From NCBI GenBank assembly GCA_938004015.1, contig CALKWU010000016.1:1-54035 (forward strand): a stretch of 54,035 bases of DNA, in the 5' to 3' direction. A model generated the notes under the pieces. That model was not told where the DNA came from. It did not search any database and worked only from the letters and a program-made list of their open reading frames with translations. The DNA is from an uncultured Oceanobacillus sp. (GTDB lineage: Bacteria > Bacillota > Bacilli > Bacillales > Amphibacillaceae). Below are positions 24,827 through 33,004 of this stretch, piece by piece. The position numbers and the translations under genes are program-made. Position 1 is the first letter of the stretch. The number at the start of each line of letters is the position of its first letter.

Positions 24827-25804
24827 TTAGAAGTTAATTACTTGGTTCACTTTTTCAATAACATCTTTATGGTTCGGCAACCACACTTCTTCAGCTTCAG
24901 CGAACGGATATACCGTATCTGGTGCAGCTACCCGCAGTACTGGTGCTTCCAAGTGAAGAATAGCTCTTTCTTGGATTTCTGCAGCAACTTGAGCCGCTAC
25001 TCCAGCTTGACGTTGCGCCTCTTGAATGACGACAACCCGATTTGTCTTTTCTACGGAAGGAATGATTGTGTCGTAATCCACCGGTGAAACAGTTCGAAGG
25101 TCGATGACTTCCGCTTCAATTCCATCTTCCGCAAGCTCCTCCGCCGCTTTCAATGCCGTATGGACCATTGCTCCATATGCAACCAACGTCACATCTTTAC
25201 CTTCTCTTTTCACTGCTGCTTTTCCGAGTGGGATCGTGTAATCCTCTTCCGGTACTTCTTCACGGAAAGAACGGTATAGTTTCATATGCTCCAAGAAAAT
25301 GACCGGATCGTTGTCACGGATTGCGGAAATCAACAATCCTTTCGCTTCATATGGTGTGGATGGAATAACAACTTTCAATCCAGGTTGTTGAGCGACAAGG
25401 CCTTCCAATGAATCCGCATGCAGCTCAGGTGTGTGGACACCTCCGCCGAATGGGGCACGAACAGTAATCGGCATTTGATAAGTATTACCGGTCCGATAAC
25501 GCACTCTCGCCATTTGTCCGCTGATCGAGTCCATCACTTCGTAAAGGAAGCCGAAAAACTGGATTTCCGGTACAGGTCGGAATCCTTGTGTGGCAAGTCC
25601 AATCGCCAGTCCGCCAATTCCGGACTCCGCTAATGGCGTATCAAACACACGCTCTTCACCAAACTCTGCTTGTAAGCCATCGGTAGCTCGGAAAACACCG
25701 CCGTTTTGCCCGACGTCTTCCCCAAAGACAAGCACATTCGGATCATTTTTCAGCTCTGTACGCATTGCGTCTGTAATTGCTTGAATCATTGTCATTTGTG
25801 CCAT
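24827..25804 (-). CDS. pdhB: Pyruvate dehydrogenase E1 beta subunit
   Basis: A 325-residue E1-beta. It has the transketolase pyrimidine-binding motif (VLVFGEDVGQNGGVFRAT), the GGVHTPELHADSLEGL loop and a C-terminal transketolase domain (EAEVIDLRTVSPVDYDTI). With E1-alpha it decarboxylates pyruvate on thiamine diphosphate and acetylates the E2 lipoyl group. It starts three bases after the pdhA stop. Confidence 0.97.
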   Translation of the reverse strand: MAQMTMIQAITDAMRTELKNDPNVLVFGEDVGQNGGVFRATDGLQAEFGEERVFDTPLAESGIGGLAIGLATQGFRPVPEIQFFGFLYEVMDSISGQMARVRYRTGNTYQMPITVRAPFGGGVHTPELHADSLEGLVAQQPGLKVVIPSTPYEAKGLLISAIRDNDPVIFLEHMKLYRSFREEVPEEDYTIPLGKAAVKREGKDVTLVAYGAMVHTALKAAEELAEDGIEAEVIDLRTVSPVDYDTIIPSVEKTNRVVVIQEAQRQAGVAAQVAAEIQERAILHLEAPVLRVAAPDTVYPFAEAEEVWLPNHKDVIEKVNQVINF

Positions 25805-25807
25805 CGT

Positions 25808-26890
25808 TTATTTCGACTCCTTTGCTTCGTATTCTTTCAACTGCTCCTGCAAATTGAGCGGCAGTTCTTCAAACATGTTGTTGATCAAATCCGTCACTTT
25901 TTGTTTTGGATATTGGTCGGCTTTCTTGATCGCTTCTTTAATATCTTCTCTTGCTTCTTCAATCGCATTGTTTTCATCTTCTTCCGTCCAGAGATTTTTG
26001 CTTTCCAAATATTTTCTGAAACGGATGAGCGGGTCTTTCTTTTCCCATTCTTTGTCCAATTCTTCAGAACGGTAACGTGTCGGATCGTCCCCGGACATCG
26101 TATGCGGGCCGAAACGGTAAGTGATCGTTTCAATCAATGTCGGTCCTTCACCATTAACCGCACGTTCACGAGCATGTTTTGTCGCAGCATAAACCGCCAA
26201 CACATCCATCCCGTCCACTTGGATTCCTTCAATACCAGCAGCAACAGCTTTCTGTGCTAATGTTTTCGCAGCAGTTTGTTTGTCTCTCGGAACAGAAATG
26301 GCGAATCCGTTGTTTTGAACGACGAAAATCGCCGGCACTTGATAAGCACCCGCAAAGTTGATTCCTTCATAGAAGTCACCTTGGGATGTACCACCATCTC
26401 CTGTATAAGTCATCGCAACGTTTTTCTTGCCGCGAAGCTTCATACCAAGGGCCACTCCGGCTGCTTGAATGTATTGTGCACCAATGATGATTTGTGGCGG
26501 TAAAGCATGTAAATCTTCAGCATACTGATTTCCGTGGAAGTGTCCTTTTGAAAACAGGAATGCTTGATATAGCGGCAAACCATGCCAAATCAATTGTGGA
26601 ACATCACGGTAAGCCGGCAACAGGAAATCCTCTTTTTCCAATGCAAAATGGCTTCCCAATGCAGACGCCTCTTGTCCGGCTGTTGGTGCATAGAAACCTA
26701 AGCGGCCTTGTCGGTTCAATGCAATCGAACGTTGGTCCAAAATTCGTGTATAGACCATCCGACGCATCAATTCCCTCAATTCATCATCAGACAAGTCCGG
26801 CAGAAATTCTTCATTTACAACTTCTCCAGCTTCATTGAGAATCTGGAACATCTCAAATTTGCTCTCGACATCTTTCAATACATACTTCAA
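25808..26890 (-). CDS. pdhA: Pyruvate dehydrogenase E1 alpha subunit
   Basis: A 360-residue E1-alpha with the thiamine-diphosphate motif GDGGTSQGDFYEG...QNN and the phosphorylation-loop-like RFGPHTMSGDDPTRYR. The N-terminus is a little shorter than in B. subtilis. The start is uncertain: GTG at 26899 is only two bases from AAAGGAG, whereas TTG at 26890 (MKYVLKDVESKFEMF) has better spacing. First gene of pdhABCD, preceded by an AT-rich regulatory region. Confidence 0.94.
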   Translation of the reverse strand: MKYVLKDVESKFEMFQILNEAGEVVNEEFLPDLSDDELRELMRRMVYTRILDQRSIALNRQGRLGFYAPTAGQEASALGSHFALEKEDFLLPAYRDVPQLIWHGLPLYQAFLFSKGHFHGNQYAEDLHALPPQIIIGAQYIQAAGVALGMKLRGKKNVAMTYTGDGGTSQGDFYEGINFAGAYQVPAIFVVQNNGFAISVPRDKQTAAKTLAQKAVAAGIEGIQVDGMDVLAVYAATKHARERAVNGEGPTLIETITYRFGPHTMSGDDPTRYRSEELDKEWEKKDPLIRFRKYLESKNLWTEEDENNAIEEAREDIKEAIKKADQYPKQKVTDLINNMFEELPLNLQEQLKEYEAKESK

Positions 26891-27212
26891 AACAGTCACC
26901 TCTCCTTTATGAAAGTTATTTCATTGGAAGCGTGTACTTCCAACGCCCATTCCATACTGGTTTTTTGGTTTCAAAAAACTGTTATATAGTTTTTCGAAAA
27001 AAAATTGATACAAAGAATGCTCAATTAAAATATTAGCTTATTCTAATGTTCAGGTCAAACAATTCATTTTATTGTACCCTTTATCGATTAAACCTAATCA
27101 TCTTTTTGTCCTGTGCCGCACCTCCGTTTCCCATTCTGTTTCGGAACTTGATAGAAGTTGTGATTAATACACTTATGGGAATAAAAGGATGGTTATTATT
27201 TTGTGTCAAACT
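26891..27212. promoter_or_regulatory. Regulatory region upstream of pdhA
   Basis: Just upstream of pdhA on the minus strand are two inverted repeats: TTGGAAG-TACACG-CTTCCAA (about 26925-26945) and AAAAACT-ATATAAC-AGTTTTT (about 26974-26996). The second contains TATATAAC, a possible -10, with TTGTAT about 19 bases before it. They could be operators or leader hairpins. Beyond 27010, up to the ykyA terminator, I see no gene or clear signal. Confidence 0.4.
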
Positions 27213-27254
27213 AAAAAACCTTATGCAACACAGAACGGTTGCACAAGGTTTTTT
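27213..27254. terminator. Terminator after ykyA
   Basis: A 17-base arm (AAAAAACCTTGTGCAAC on the minus strand) pairs with GTTGCATAAGGTTTTTT. It lies just downstream of the ykyA stop, so ykyA is not strongly co-transcribed with pdhA. Confidence 0.93.
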
Positions 27255-27258
27255 AACA

Positions 27259-27915
27259 TCATCCTTCTTCAAATGTAACACGGATATCTGCCGCTTCATA
27301 AAACTCCTGTTTCAATTCATTGTATTGTTTTGTGTGGTCATTGAACATTTCATTGGCAGACAAGATTTCCTCATACGTTTCATTGATCTTTTCAATGTGT
27401 TCATTCAGTTCGTCCTGCTCCAACCCCTCTTCTTGCAGCATCGTATACAATTCGATTTCCAAATCCAGAGATTCTTTATATGCGTCATATAATTCGTCAT
27501 ATGCATCGTAGCGCTCCATCATCGTTTGATACATTTCTTCCCCTTTTTGTCTGGCGCTTTCGTCTTCCATCTCCTCAAGTAATGCTTCTATCAAAAGGAA
27601 TTCATCTTTGGCACTCATCATGCTTTCCCGTTCCAGGTCGATTTTTTCACTGCGTTCTTCGATGATTGCTATGGCGTCTTGGGAGAGCTCTTTAATTTCT
27701 TCCAACTCTTCCATCCCTAATTCGATGATTTGCTCATATATTTCTTGCTCTTGCTTTTCAAGTTCCGTAATCTCCACTTGGAGCGTTTCAAAATCTTGTT
27801 CCAATTCCACAGCTTCTTCCAAGTGTGTATGTATTTTATCTTCCACACTATCTCCACTGCAAGCTGTGAGGATGATTGCGAGACCAAGCGCCATGATCAC
27901 TTTCTTCCATGACAT
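27259..27915 (-). CDS. ykyA: YkyA-like lipoprotein with long coiled coil
   Basis: A 218-residue lipoprotein: signal peptide MSWKKVIMALGLAIILTACS with lipobox LTAC, then an almost wholly helical, acidic coiled-coil body (EELEEIKELSQDAIAIIEE, ARQKGEEMYQTMMERYDAY). It resembles YkyA of B. subtilis, which likewise precedes pdhA; its role is not known (a putative cell-wall-binding lipoprotein). AGGAGG lies nine bases before the chosen ATG; a longer in-frame ORF begins upstream without a ribosome site. Confidence 0.87.
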   Translation of the reverse strand: MSWKKVIMALGLAIILTACSGDSVEDKIHTHLEEAVELEQDFETLQVEITELEKQEQEIYEQIIELGMEELEEIKELSQDAIAIIEERSEKIDLERESMMSAKDEFLLIEALLEEMEDESARQKGEEMYQTMMERYDAYDELYDAYKESLDLEIELYTMLQEEGLEQDELNEHIEKINETYEEILSANEMFNDHTKQYNELKQEFYEAADIRVTFEEG

Positions 27916-28095
27916 CCCCTGTAACCTCCTAGTAATAAATTTCATAAATATGATATGAGTATATCATAATGTTTTCCATTACCCACAGGCAAATTTAATT
28001 CACTTCATCTATAGTCCAAGATATGATATAACTATTTCAGATATGATAAGATAAACTAGAAATGATATAAAACGGACGAATAAGGAGCATTACAA

Positions 28096-28647
28096 ATGAT
28101 TACGATGAAAGACATTGTTCGTGAAGGACATCCATCATTACGAAAAGTTGCAAAAGAAGTCGACTTGCCGATATCAGAAGAAGAAAAAGAACTTCTCGAA
28201 GAAATGCTGCTTTTTTTAAAAAACAGTCAAGATGAAGAAATCGCAAGCAAATATAAGTTGAGGGCAGGTGTAGGTCTTGCTGCGCCACAACTTGGCATCG
28301 AAAAACGATTGATTGCCGTTTACTATGAAGACGAGAAAGGCAAAGTGCACAAGTACGCTCTCGTCAACCCGAAAATCACTTCCCATTCTGTACAGAAAAC
28401 ATTCTTGCCGACAGGGGAAGGTTGTTTATCTGTCGATCGGGAAGTGGAAGGTTACGTTCCCCGCTATGCTAGAGTGACGGTGGAAGCTTTCGATATGGAC
28501 AACAATCCAGTCAAACTGCGTCTGAAAGGCTATTTGGCGATCGTTTTCCAACATGAAATCGATCATTTGGATGGAATTATGTTTTATGATCACATTAATG
28601 AGGAAAACCCATTCCATATACCGGAAAATGCAAAACCACTTGAATAA
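28096..28647 (+). CDS. def: Peptide deformylase
   Basis: A 183-residue type 2 deformylase, which removes the N-formyl group from new proteins. Motif 1 GVGLAAPQLG, motif 2 EGCLSVDRE (metal cysteine) and motif 3 QHEIDHLDG (metal histidines, catalytic glutamate) are all present; the long insertion (EIASKYKLRAG) is typical of the Bacillus DefB type. AAGGAG lies ten bases before ATG. The upstream AT-rich region repeats GATATGATA-like words that may include the promoter. Confidence 0.96.
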   Translation: MITMKDIVREGHPSLRKVAKEVDLPISEEEKELLEEMLLFLKNSQDEEIASKYKLRAGVGLAAPQLGIEKRLIAVYYEDEKGKVHKYALVNPKITSHSVQKTFLPTGEGCLSVDREVEGYVPRYARVTVEAFDMDNNPVKLRLKGYLAIVFQHEIDHLDGIMFYDHINEENPFHIPENAKPLE

Positions 28648-28657
28648 AGTGGTTTTT
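28632..28657 (+). terminator. Terminator of def
   Basis: AAAACCACTT and AAGTGGTTTT pair over the stop codon, followed by TTCC and a long T-run. Confidence 0.85.
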
Positions 28658-28906
28658 CCTTTTTTTCCAAGCAGTATCGTTCTTCAACAAAAACTGAACA
28701 TCTCCTTCCTACGTTGACATCGGAATCGATAATCATTCCTATTTCCCTTTCATATCATATAGTATAAATTGCTTTCGATGGCAAAAAATAAAAGCGACCT
28801 TAAGATTGCAACAGAGACTAGAGAATCTATCTGCTCAACCAATCGTCAATCACTTGACCCCAAAAAGAAATAAATGTTATCCATTTCAAATTTTACTGAT
28901 TCATAC
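28658..28906. other. Non-coding stretch after def
   Basis: About 250 bases with no gene I can support on either strand. The only signals are AT-rich runs leading into the promoter at 28907. Confidence 0.4.
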
Positions 28907-28912
28907 TATAAT
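28907..28912 (+). promoter_or_regulatory. Possible -10 for the small peptide transcript
   Basis: TATAAT with a poor -35 (TTTCAA at 17 bases). Supported mainly by the small ORF and terminator that follow within 280 bases. Confidence 0.4.
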
Positions 28913-28984
28913 GTAAGTAAGAGGATTGGATCGGAAAATGTTTTTGCTGCTTTTCTTACTACATGAAAGGAGACGTGTGTCATC

Positions 28985-29071
28985 ATGTTGAAACGCCTGA
29001 AAGAAAAGCTGAGAAAACGTTTGAAAGATTTTATAGGTCAAAAAGAACGTGTACCGACCACTTACAAATAA
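28985..29071 (+). CDS. 28-residue cationic amphipathic peptide
   Basis: A short ORF with product MLKRLKEKLRKRLKDFIG followed by QKERVPTTYK. Leucines and F/I at positions 2, 5, 9, 13, 16 and 17 lie on one face, with eleven Lys/Arg largely on the other: an amphipathic cationic helix. AAGGAG is present but 12 bases from ATG, longer than usual. It has a possible promoter upstream and a clear terminator at 29142, so it is an independent short transcript between def and rpoY. I recognise no family. The overlapping frame from 28963 runs into the terminator and is less likely. Confidence 0.5.
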   Translation: MLKRLKEKLRKRLKDFIGQKERVPTTYK

Positions 29072-29141
29072 GTCGATTCACCAATCACTTCACGTGCTGT
29101 CGCATAAACGAAAAACGTACAGAAGTGAATAACATCATCCT

Positions 29142-29182
29142 AACATGCTAAGCGCCAAGCATGCGCTCGGCATGTTTTATTT
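29142..29182 (+). terminator. Terminator of the small transcript upstream of rpoY
   Basis: AACATGCTAAGCGC pairs with GCGCTCGGCATGTT (13 of 14 positions), followed by TTATTT. Confidence 0.85.
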
Positions 29183-29218
29183 GCAGCGTTGAAAAATTAA
29201 GGAGATAGGAGAGATTGA

Positions 29219-29428
29219 ATGATTTTTAAAGTACTTTATCAAGAAACCGAAGACGAAGTTCCAACACGGGAACGGACAAAAACACTCTATATTGAAGCGG
29301 ATTCAGTACGGGAAGTCCGCAAAAAATTAGCTGATCGAGACTATAGCATTGAATATATCCAAGAATTAGATGAGGCACATCTAAATTATGAAAAACAATC
29401 CGAAAGTTTTGAATTGGAGAATGTCTAA
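29219..29428 (+). CDS. rpoY: RNA polymerase epsilon subunit (RpoY)
   Basis: A 69-residue protein, MIFKVLYQETEDEVPTRERT then TKTLYIEADSVREVRKKL, matching the small epsilon subunit (YkzG) bound to Firmicute RNA polymerase. Its fold resembles phage Gp2-type polymerase inhibitors, although epsilon is a stable component. GGAGA sites precede ATG. It sits two bases upstream of rnjA, the conserved pairing in Bacillus. Confidence 0.93.
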   Translation: MIFKVLYQETEDEVPTRERTKTLYIEADSVREVRKKLADRDYSIEYIQELDEAHLNYEKQSESFELENV

Positions 29429-29430
29429 AT

Positions 29431-31098
29431 ATGAAATTCGTTAAAAATGACCAAACTGCCGTCTTTGCATTAGGTGGTCTCGGGGAGATCGGAAAAAATA
29501 CGTATGGTGTCCAATTCCAAGATGAAATCATCTTAATCGATGCCGGGATAAAGTTCCCGGAGGATGAACTACTCGGTATTGATTACGTCATCCCGGACTA
29601 TACGTATTTAGTGCAAAATCAACATAAAATCAAAGGATTATTCATAACGCACGGACATGAGGACCACATTGGCGGAATTCCTTATCTGTTACGTGAAATA
29701 AATGTGCCGATATACGCAGGGAAACTTGCAATTGGATTGATCAGATCGAAATTGGAAGAACATGGATTACTCAGAAACGCTAAACTTATTACAATCAAAG
29801 AAGATGATGTTATTAAATTCCGTAAAACTTCTGTCAGTTTTTTCCGGACAACCCATAGTATTCCGGACTCTTATGGGGTTGTAGTCAAGACACCGCCGGG
29901 CAACATCGTGCATACCGGAGACTTCAAATTTGATTTCACTCCGGTCGGCGAGCCCGCAAATCTGACGAAAATGGCTGAAATCGGAAATGAAGGTGTACTT
30001 TGTTTATTATCCGACAGTACAAATAGTGAAGTACCAGGCTTTACTTTGTCAGAAAAAGTCGTTGGAGAGAACATCAATAAAATATTCAATCGCGTAGAAG
30101 GACGTTTGATTTTTGCTACGTTCGCATCGAATATTTATCGTTTGAGCCAGGTGATCGACGCTGCGGTGAAACATGACCGAAAAGTGTTGGTGTTAGGCCG
30201 CAGTATGGAGAATGCGATTAACTTAGGGCTGGAACTTGGCTATATTCATGCACCGAAAGAAACATTCGTCGACAGCAATGAAATCAATCGCCTTCCTGCA
30301 CATGAAGTGACGATTTTATGTACAGGATCACAAGGTGAGCCAATGGCAGCCCTTTCCCGAATCGCAAACGGTACACATAAACAAATTCAACTCATTCCTG
30401 GCGACACGGTTGTATTTTCTTCTTCGCCAATCCCTGGAAATACAATCAGTGTCGGGCGTATCATCAACAAATTGTATCGTGCAGGAGCAGACGTCATTCA
30501 TGGTGAATTGAGCAACGTCCATACGTCTGGTCACGGTAGTCAAGATGAACAAAAATTGATGCTGCGTCTAATGAAACCGAAATTTTTCATGCCGATCCAT
30601 GGGGAATATCGAATGTTGAAAGAACATGAGAAACTCGCCATCGCTTGTGATGTGCCACCGGAAAATTGTTTCACCCTTGATAACGGTGATGTTCTTGCTT
30701 TAGGTAAGGACACGGCCGAAGTCGCTGGAAAAATCCCATCCGGTACGATTTACATCGATGGCAGTGGTATTGGCGATATAGGAAACATCGTCCTTCGAGA
30801 CCGCCGGATTCTTTCAGAAGAAGGTTTGGTCATCGTCGTTGTTTGCATCAACATGAAGGAATTCAAAATCGCTTCAGGTCCTGACATCATTTCACGTGGT
30901 TTTGTCTACATGCGTGAATCAGAAGACTTGATCAATGAAGCGCAAGGACTTGTTACACAGCATTTGACGAAAGTGATGAAACGGAAAACGACCCAATGGT
31001 CTGAAATCAAAAATGAAATCACAGACACGATCGCACCATTCCTCTACGAACGCACCAAGCGTCGTCCAATGGTGTTGCCGATCATCATGGAGGTTTAA
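29431..31098 (+). CDS. rnjA: Ribonuclease J1
   Basis: A 555-residue metallo-beta-lactamase/beta-CASP ribonuclease with 5'-3' exonuclease and endonuclease activity, central to mRNA turnover and 16S rRNA maturation. The metal motif is THGHEDHIGG (H74, H76, D78, H79), with HTGDFKFDF and LLSDSTNSE following, beta-CASP motifs (FATFASNIYRL, GSQGEPMAALSRIA, HTSGHGSQDE, MPIHGEYRML) and a C-terminal dimerisation domain. Co-transcribed with rpoY. Confidence 0.97.
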   Translation: MKFVKNDQTAVFALGGLGEIGKNTYGVQFQDEIILIDAGIKFPEDELLGIDYVIPDYTYLVQNQHKIKGLFITHGHEDHIGGIPYLLREINVPIYAGKLAIGLIRSKLEEHGLLRNAKLITIKEDDVIKFRKTSVSFFRTTHSIPDSYGVVVKTPPGNIVHTGDFKFDFTPVGEPANLTKMAEIGNEGVLCLLSDSTNSEVPGFTLSEKVVGENINKIFNRVEGRLIFATFASNIYRLSQVIDAAVKHDRKVLVLGRSMENAINLGLELGYIHAPKETFVDSNEINRLPAHEVTILCTGSQGEPMAALSRIANGTHKQIQLIPGDTVVFSSSPIPGNTISVGRIINKLYRAGADVIHGELSNVHTSGHGSQDEQKLMLRLMKPKFFMPIHGEYRMLKEHEKLAIACDVPPENCFTLDNGDVLALGKDTAEVAGKIPSGTIYIDGSGIGDIGNIVLRDRRILSEEGLVIVVVCINMKEFKIASGPDIISRGFVYMRESEDLINEAQGLVTQHLTKVMKRKTTQWSEIKNEITDTIAPFLYERTKRRPMVLPIIMEV

Positions 31099-31104
31099 AA
31101 AATC

Positions 31105-31147
31105 AAAAGCATCAGCAGAAATTATATTCACTGCTGATGCTTTTTTA
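31105..31147. terminator. Terminator between rnjA and the ABC exporter genes
   Basis: AAAAGCATCAGCAG and CTGCTGATGCTTTT are exact complements around 12 bases, with T-runs on both strands. Confidence 0.93.
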
Positions 31148-31158
31148 TTTTGATCTGT

Positions 31159-32988
31159 TTACGCTTCGAGCATCGTAAATTGGGATTTCACCAATTCATA
31201 ATACTTCCCTTGTTTTTTCAATAACTCCTCATGGTTGCCACTTTCTAGGATTCTGCCGTTTTCAAGGACATAAATCCTGTCCGCATCACGGATTGTGGAA
31301 AGTCGGTGGGCGATAATGATCGACGTCCTTCCTTTCAACAAACGTTTCAAAGCCTTTTGGATTTTCACTTCAGATTCCGTATCGATGCTAGCCGTCGCTT
31401 CATCCAAAATGATGATGCGCGGATTGGCCAAAAGTGCCCGGGCAAAGGATAGTAATTGACGCTCTCCTGCTGATAAAATATTTCCTCTTTCTTCCACTTC
31501 TGTGTAGTATCCATTTGCGAGCCGTTGAATAAAGTCATCAGCACCTACAACTTTTGCAGCTTCAATCACTTCTTCATCGGTCGCATCCGGTCTACCGAAT
31601 CGGATATTTTCCATGATTGTGCCGGAAAAAATGAATGTGTCTTGAAGGACGATACTGATCTGTTCCCTTAAATTCGAGAGTTCAACATCTCGAAGATCGA
31701 CTCCATCGATTTTCACCGAACCTTTCGTCGGGTCATAAAAGCGGCTGATCAAGTTGGCAATCGTTGACTTGCCACTTCCGGTATGACCGACTAGTGCAAT
31801 CGTCTCTCCCGCCTTAATCGATAAAGAAATATCGTGGAGAGCAATCCGTTCATCGTCATAAGAAAATTGCACATCTTCAAAGTCGATATCGCCTTTCATC
31901 TCCTCAAAAACATGGGCTTGTTCTTTTTCTTCCACATTCGGCCGTTCATCTAAATACTCAAATATCCGTTCCGAAGAAGCCATCGCCATCAACAGTTGGT
32001 TATACATTTGTCCAAGTCGGGAAATCGGCTCCCAAAACATCCCGGTGAAATAGGCGAAAGCTACGAAAGTGCCAATCGCAATTCCGCCATGATCTTCCCC
32101 GAGCAAAATGAGATAAGAACCGTACGCGATCAAGATGATGGTTCCCACTGCATCACTCATATCGACAAACGGGCGGAAGAGCGCACTTTTCTTTGCCGCA
32201 TCCCGGAAACTATTGAAAAATCCTTTGTTTACCCCATCGAAAAATTCTGCATTTTCTTTTTCCTGTGAAAAAGATTGGGTTATCCGCATGCCCTGAATCG
32301 CTTCATTCAAATGGGAGTTCATCCTGGACTGGTTGATCCGGACGACTTGCCAAGAACGGCGGATGTTTCTCCGCAACTTTGTGGAAATGTAAAACATAAT
32401 TGGTAAGACTACGAGCACCGCTATGGCAAGCTTCGGACTCAATACGAACAATATCGTCATGATTCCAAAAAGGGTGAGCGTATCCATAAGCAAGTTGATG
32501 ATCCCGTTTGTAAACAATTCTTGTAATGAGTTGATATCATTCAATATCCTCACAAGAATGGAACCGGCGGAACGATTATCGAAGAACCGGTGTGAAAGCT
32601 TCTGCACGTGAGAAAATAAATGGTGACGCAGATCATAAATCACGCTTTGGCCTAATTTGTTCACCCAACGAATCCTCAACGTATTGGCCAAATAGCTGAG
32701 CAAATACAGTCCACCGATCAAAACGACGAGCCAAGTGAGCAATGTCGTGTCTTTGTTCAAAATCGCAATATCGATGGCGACTTTACCGACTAATATGGGA
32801 ACCGTCAGACGTACGAAAGTCGACACAAGCATGGCGATGATCGCTGCAGGCAAATAGGTTTTCGCATAAGGTTTCAAATAAGTCAATAACCGGAGCATTT
32901 GTCTCCAGTTGAAGGGCTTTTCAATCGCCCGATCCATCGTGTAATGAAAGCGAGTCAAATGTTTCTTTGATGCCTTTGAACTTTCCAA
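31159..32988 (-). CDS. ABC exporter subunit with canonical ATPase site (YknV/BmrD-like)
   Basis: A 609-residue fused membrane-ATPase half transporter. Six membrane helices (about 45-330) are followed by the ATPase: Walker A GHTGSGKST, signature LSAGERQLLS, Walker B IIILDEATASID with catalytic glutamate, and H-loop IIAHRLST. The signature is degenerate (AGE for GGQ). The start is a TTG six bases after GGAGGA; the longer frame overlapping the upstream gene lacks a ribosome site. It is the second gene of a pair with 33005-34756; the two should form a heterodimeric multidrug-type exporter. Substrate unknown. Confidence 0.92.
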   Translation of the reverse strand: MESSKASKKHLTRFHYTMDRAIEKPFNWRQMLRLLTYLKPYAKTYLPAAIIAMLVSTFVRLTVPILVGKVAIDIAILNKDTTLLTWLVVLIGGLYLLSYLANTLRIRWVNKLGQSVIYDLRHHLFSHVQKLSHRFFDNRSAGSILVRILNDINSLQELFTNGIINLLMDTLTLFGIMTILFVLSPKLAIAVLVVLPIMFYISTKLRRNIRRSWQVVRINQSRMNSHLNEAIQGMRITQSFSQEKENAEFFDGVNKGFFNSFRDAAKKSALFRPFVDMSDAVGTIILIAYGSYLILLGEDHGGIAIGTFVAFAYFTGMFWEPISRLGQMYNQLLMAMASSERIFEYLDERPNVEEKEQAHVFEEMKGDIDFEDVQFSYDDERIALHDISLSIKAGETIALVGHTGSGKSTIANLISRFYDPTKGSVKIDGVDLRDVELSNLREQISIVLQDTFIFSGTIMENIRFGRPDATDEEVIEAAKVVGADDFIQRLANGYYTEVEERGNILSAGERQLLSFARALLANPRIIILDEATASIDTESEVKIQKALKRLLKGRTSIIIAHRLSTIRDADRIYVLENGRILESGNHEELLKKQGKYYELVKSQFTMLEA

Positions 32989-33004
32989 TCCAATTCCTCC
33001 CGTA

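Noticed and set aside
25706..26260. 184-codon ORF opposite pdhA/pdhB.
   Set aside because: F/R/C-rich antisense shadow of two certain genes spanning their junction.
28963..29151. 62-codon plus-strand ORF overlapping the 28-codon peptide in another frame.
   Set aside because: It runs into the terminator stem at 29142, is rich in C/R/H with no domain pattern, and its start lies before the ribosome site.
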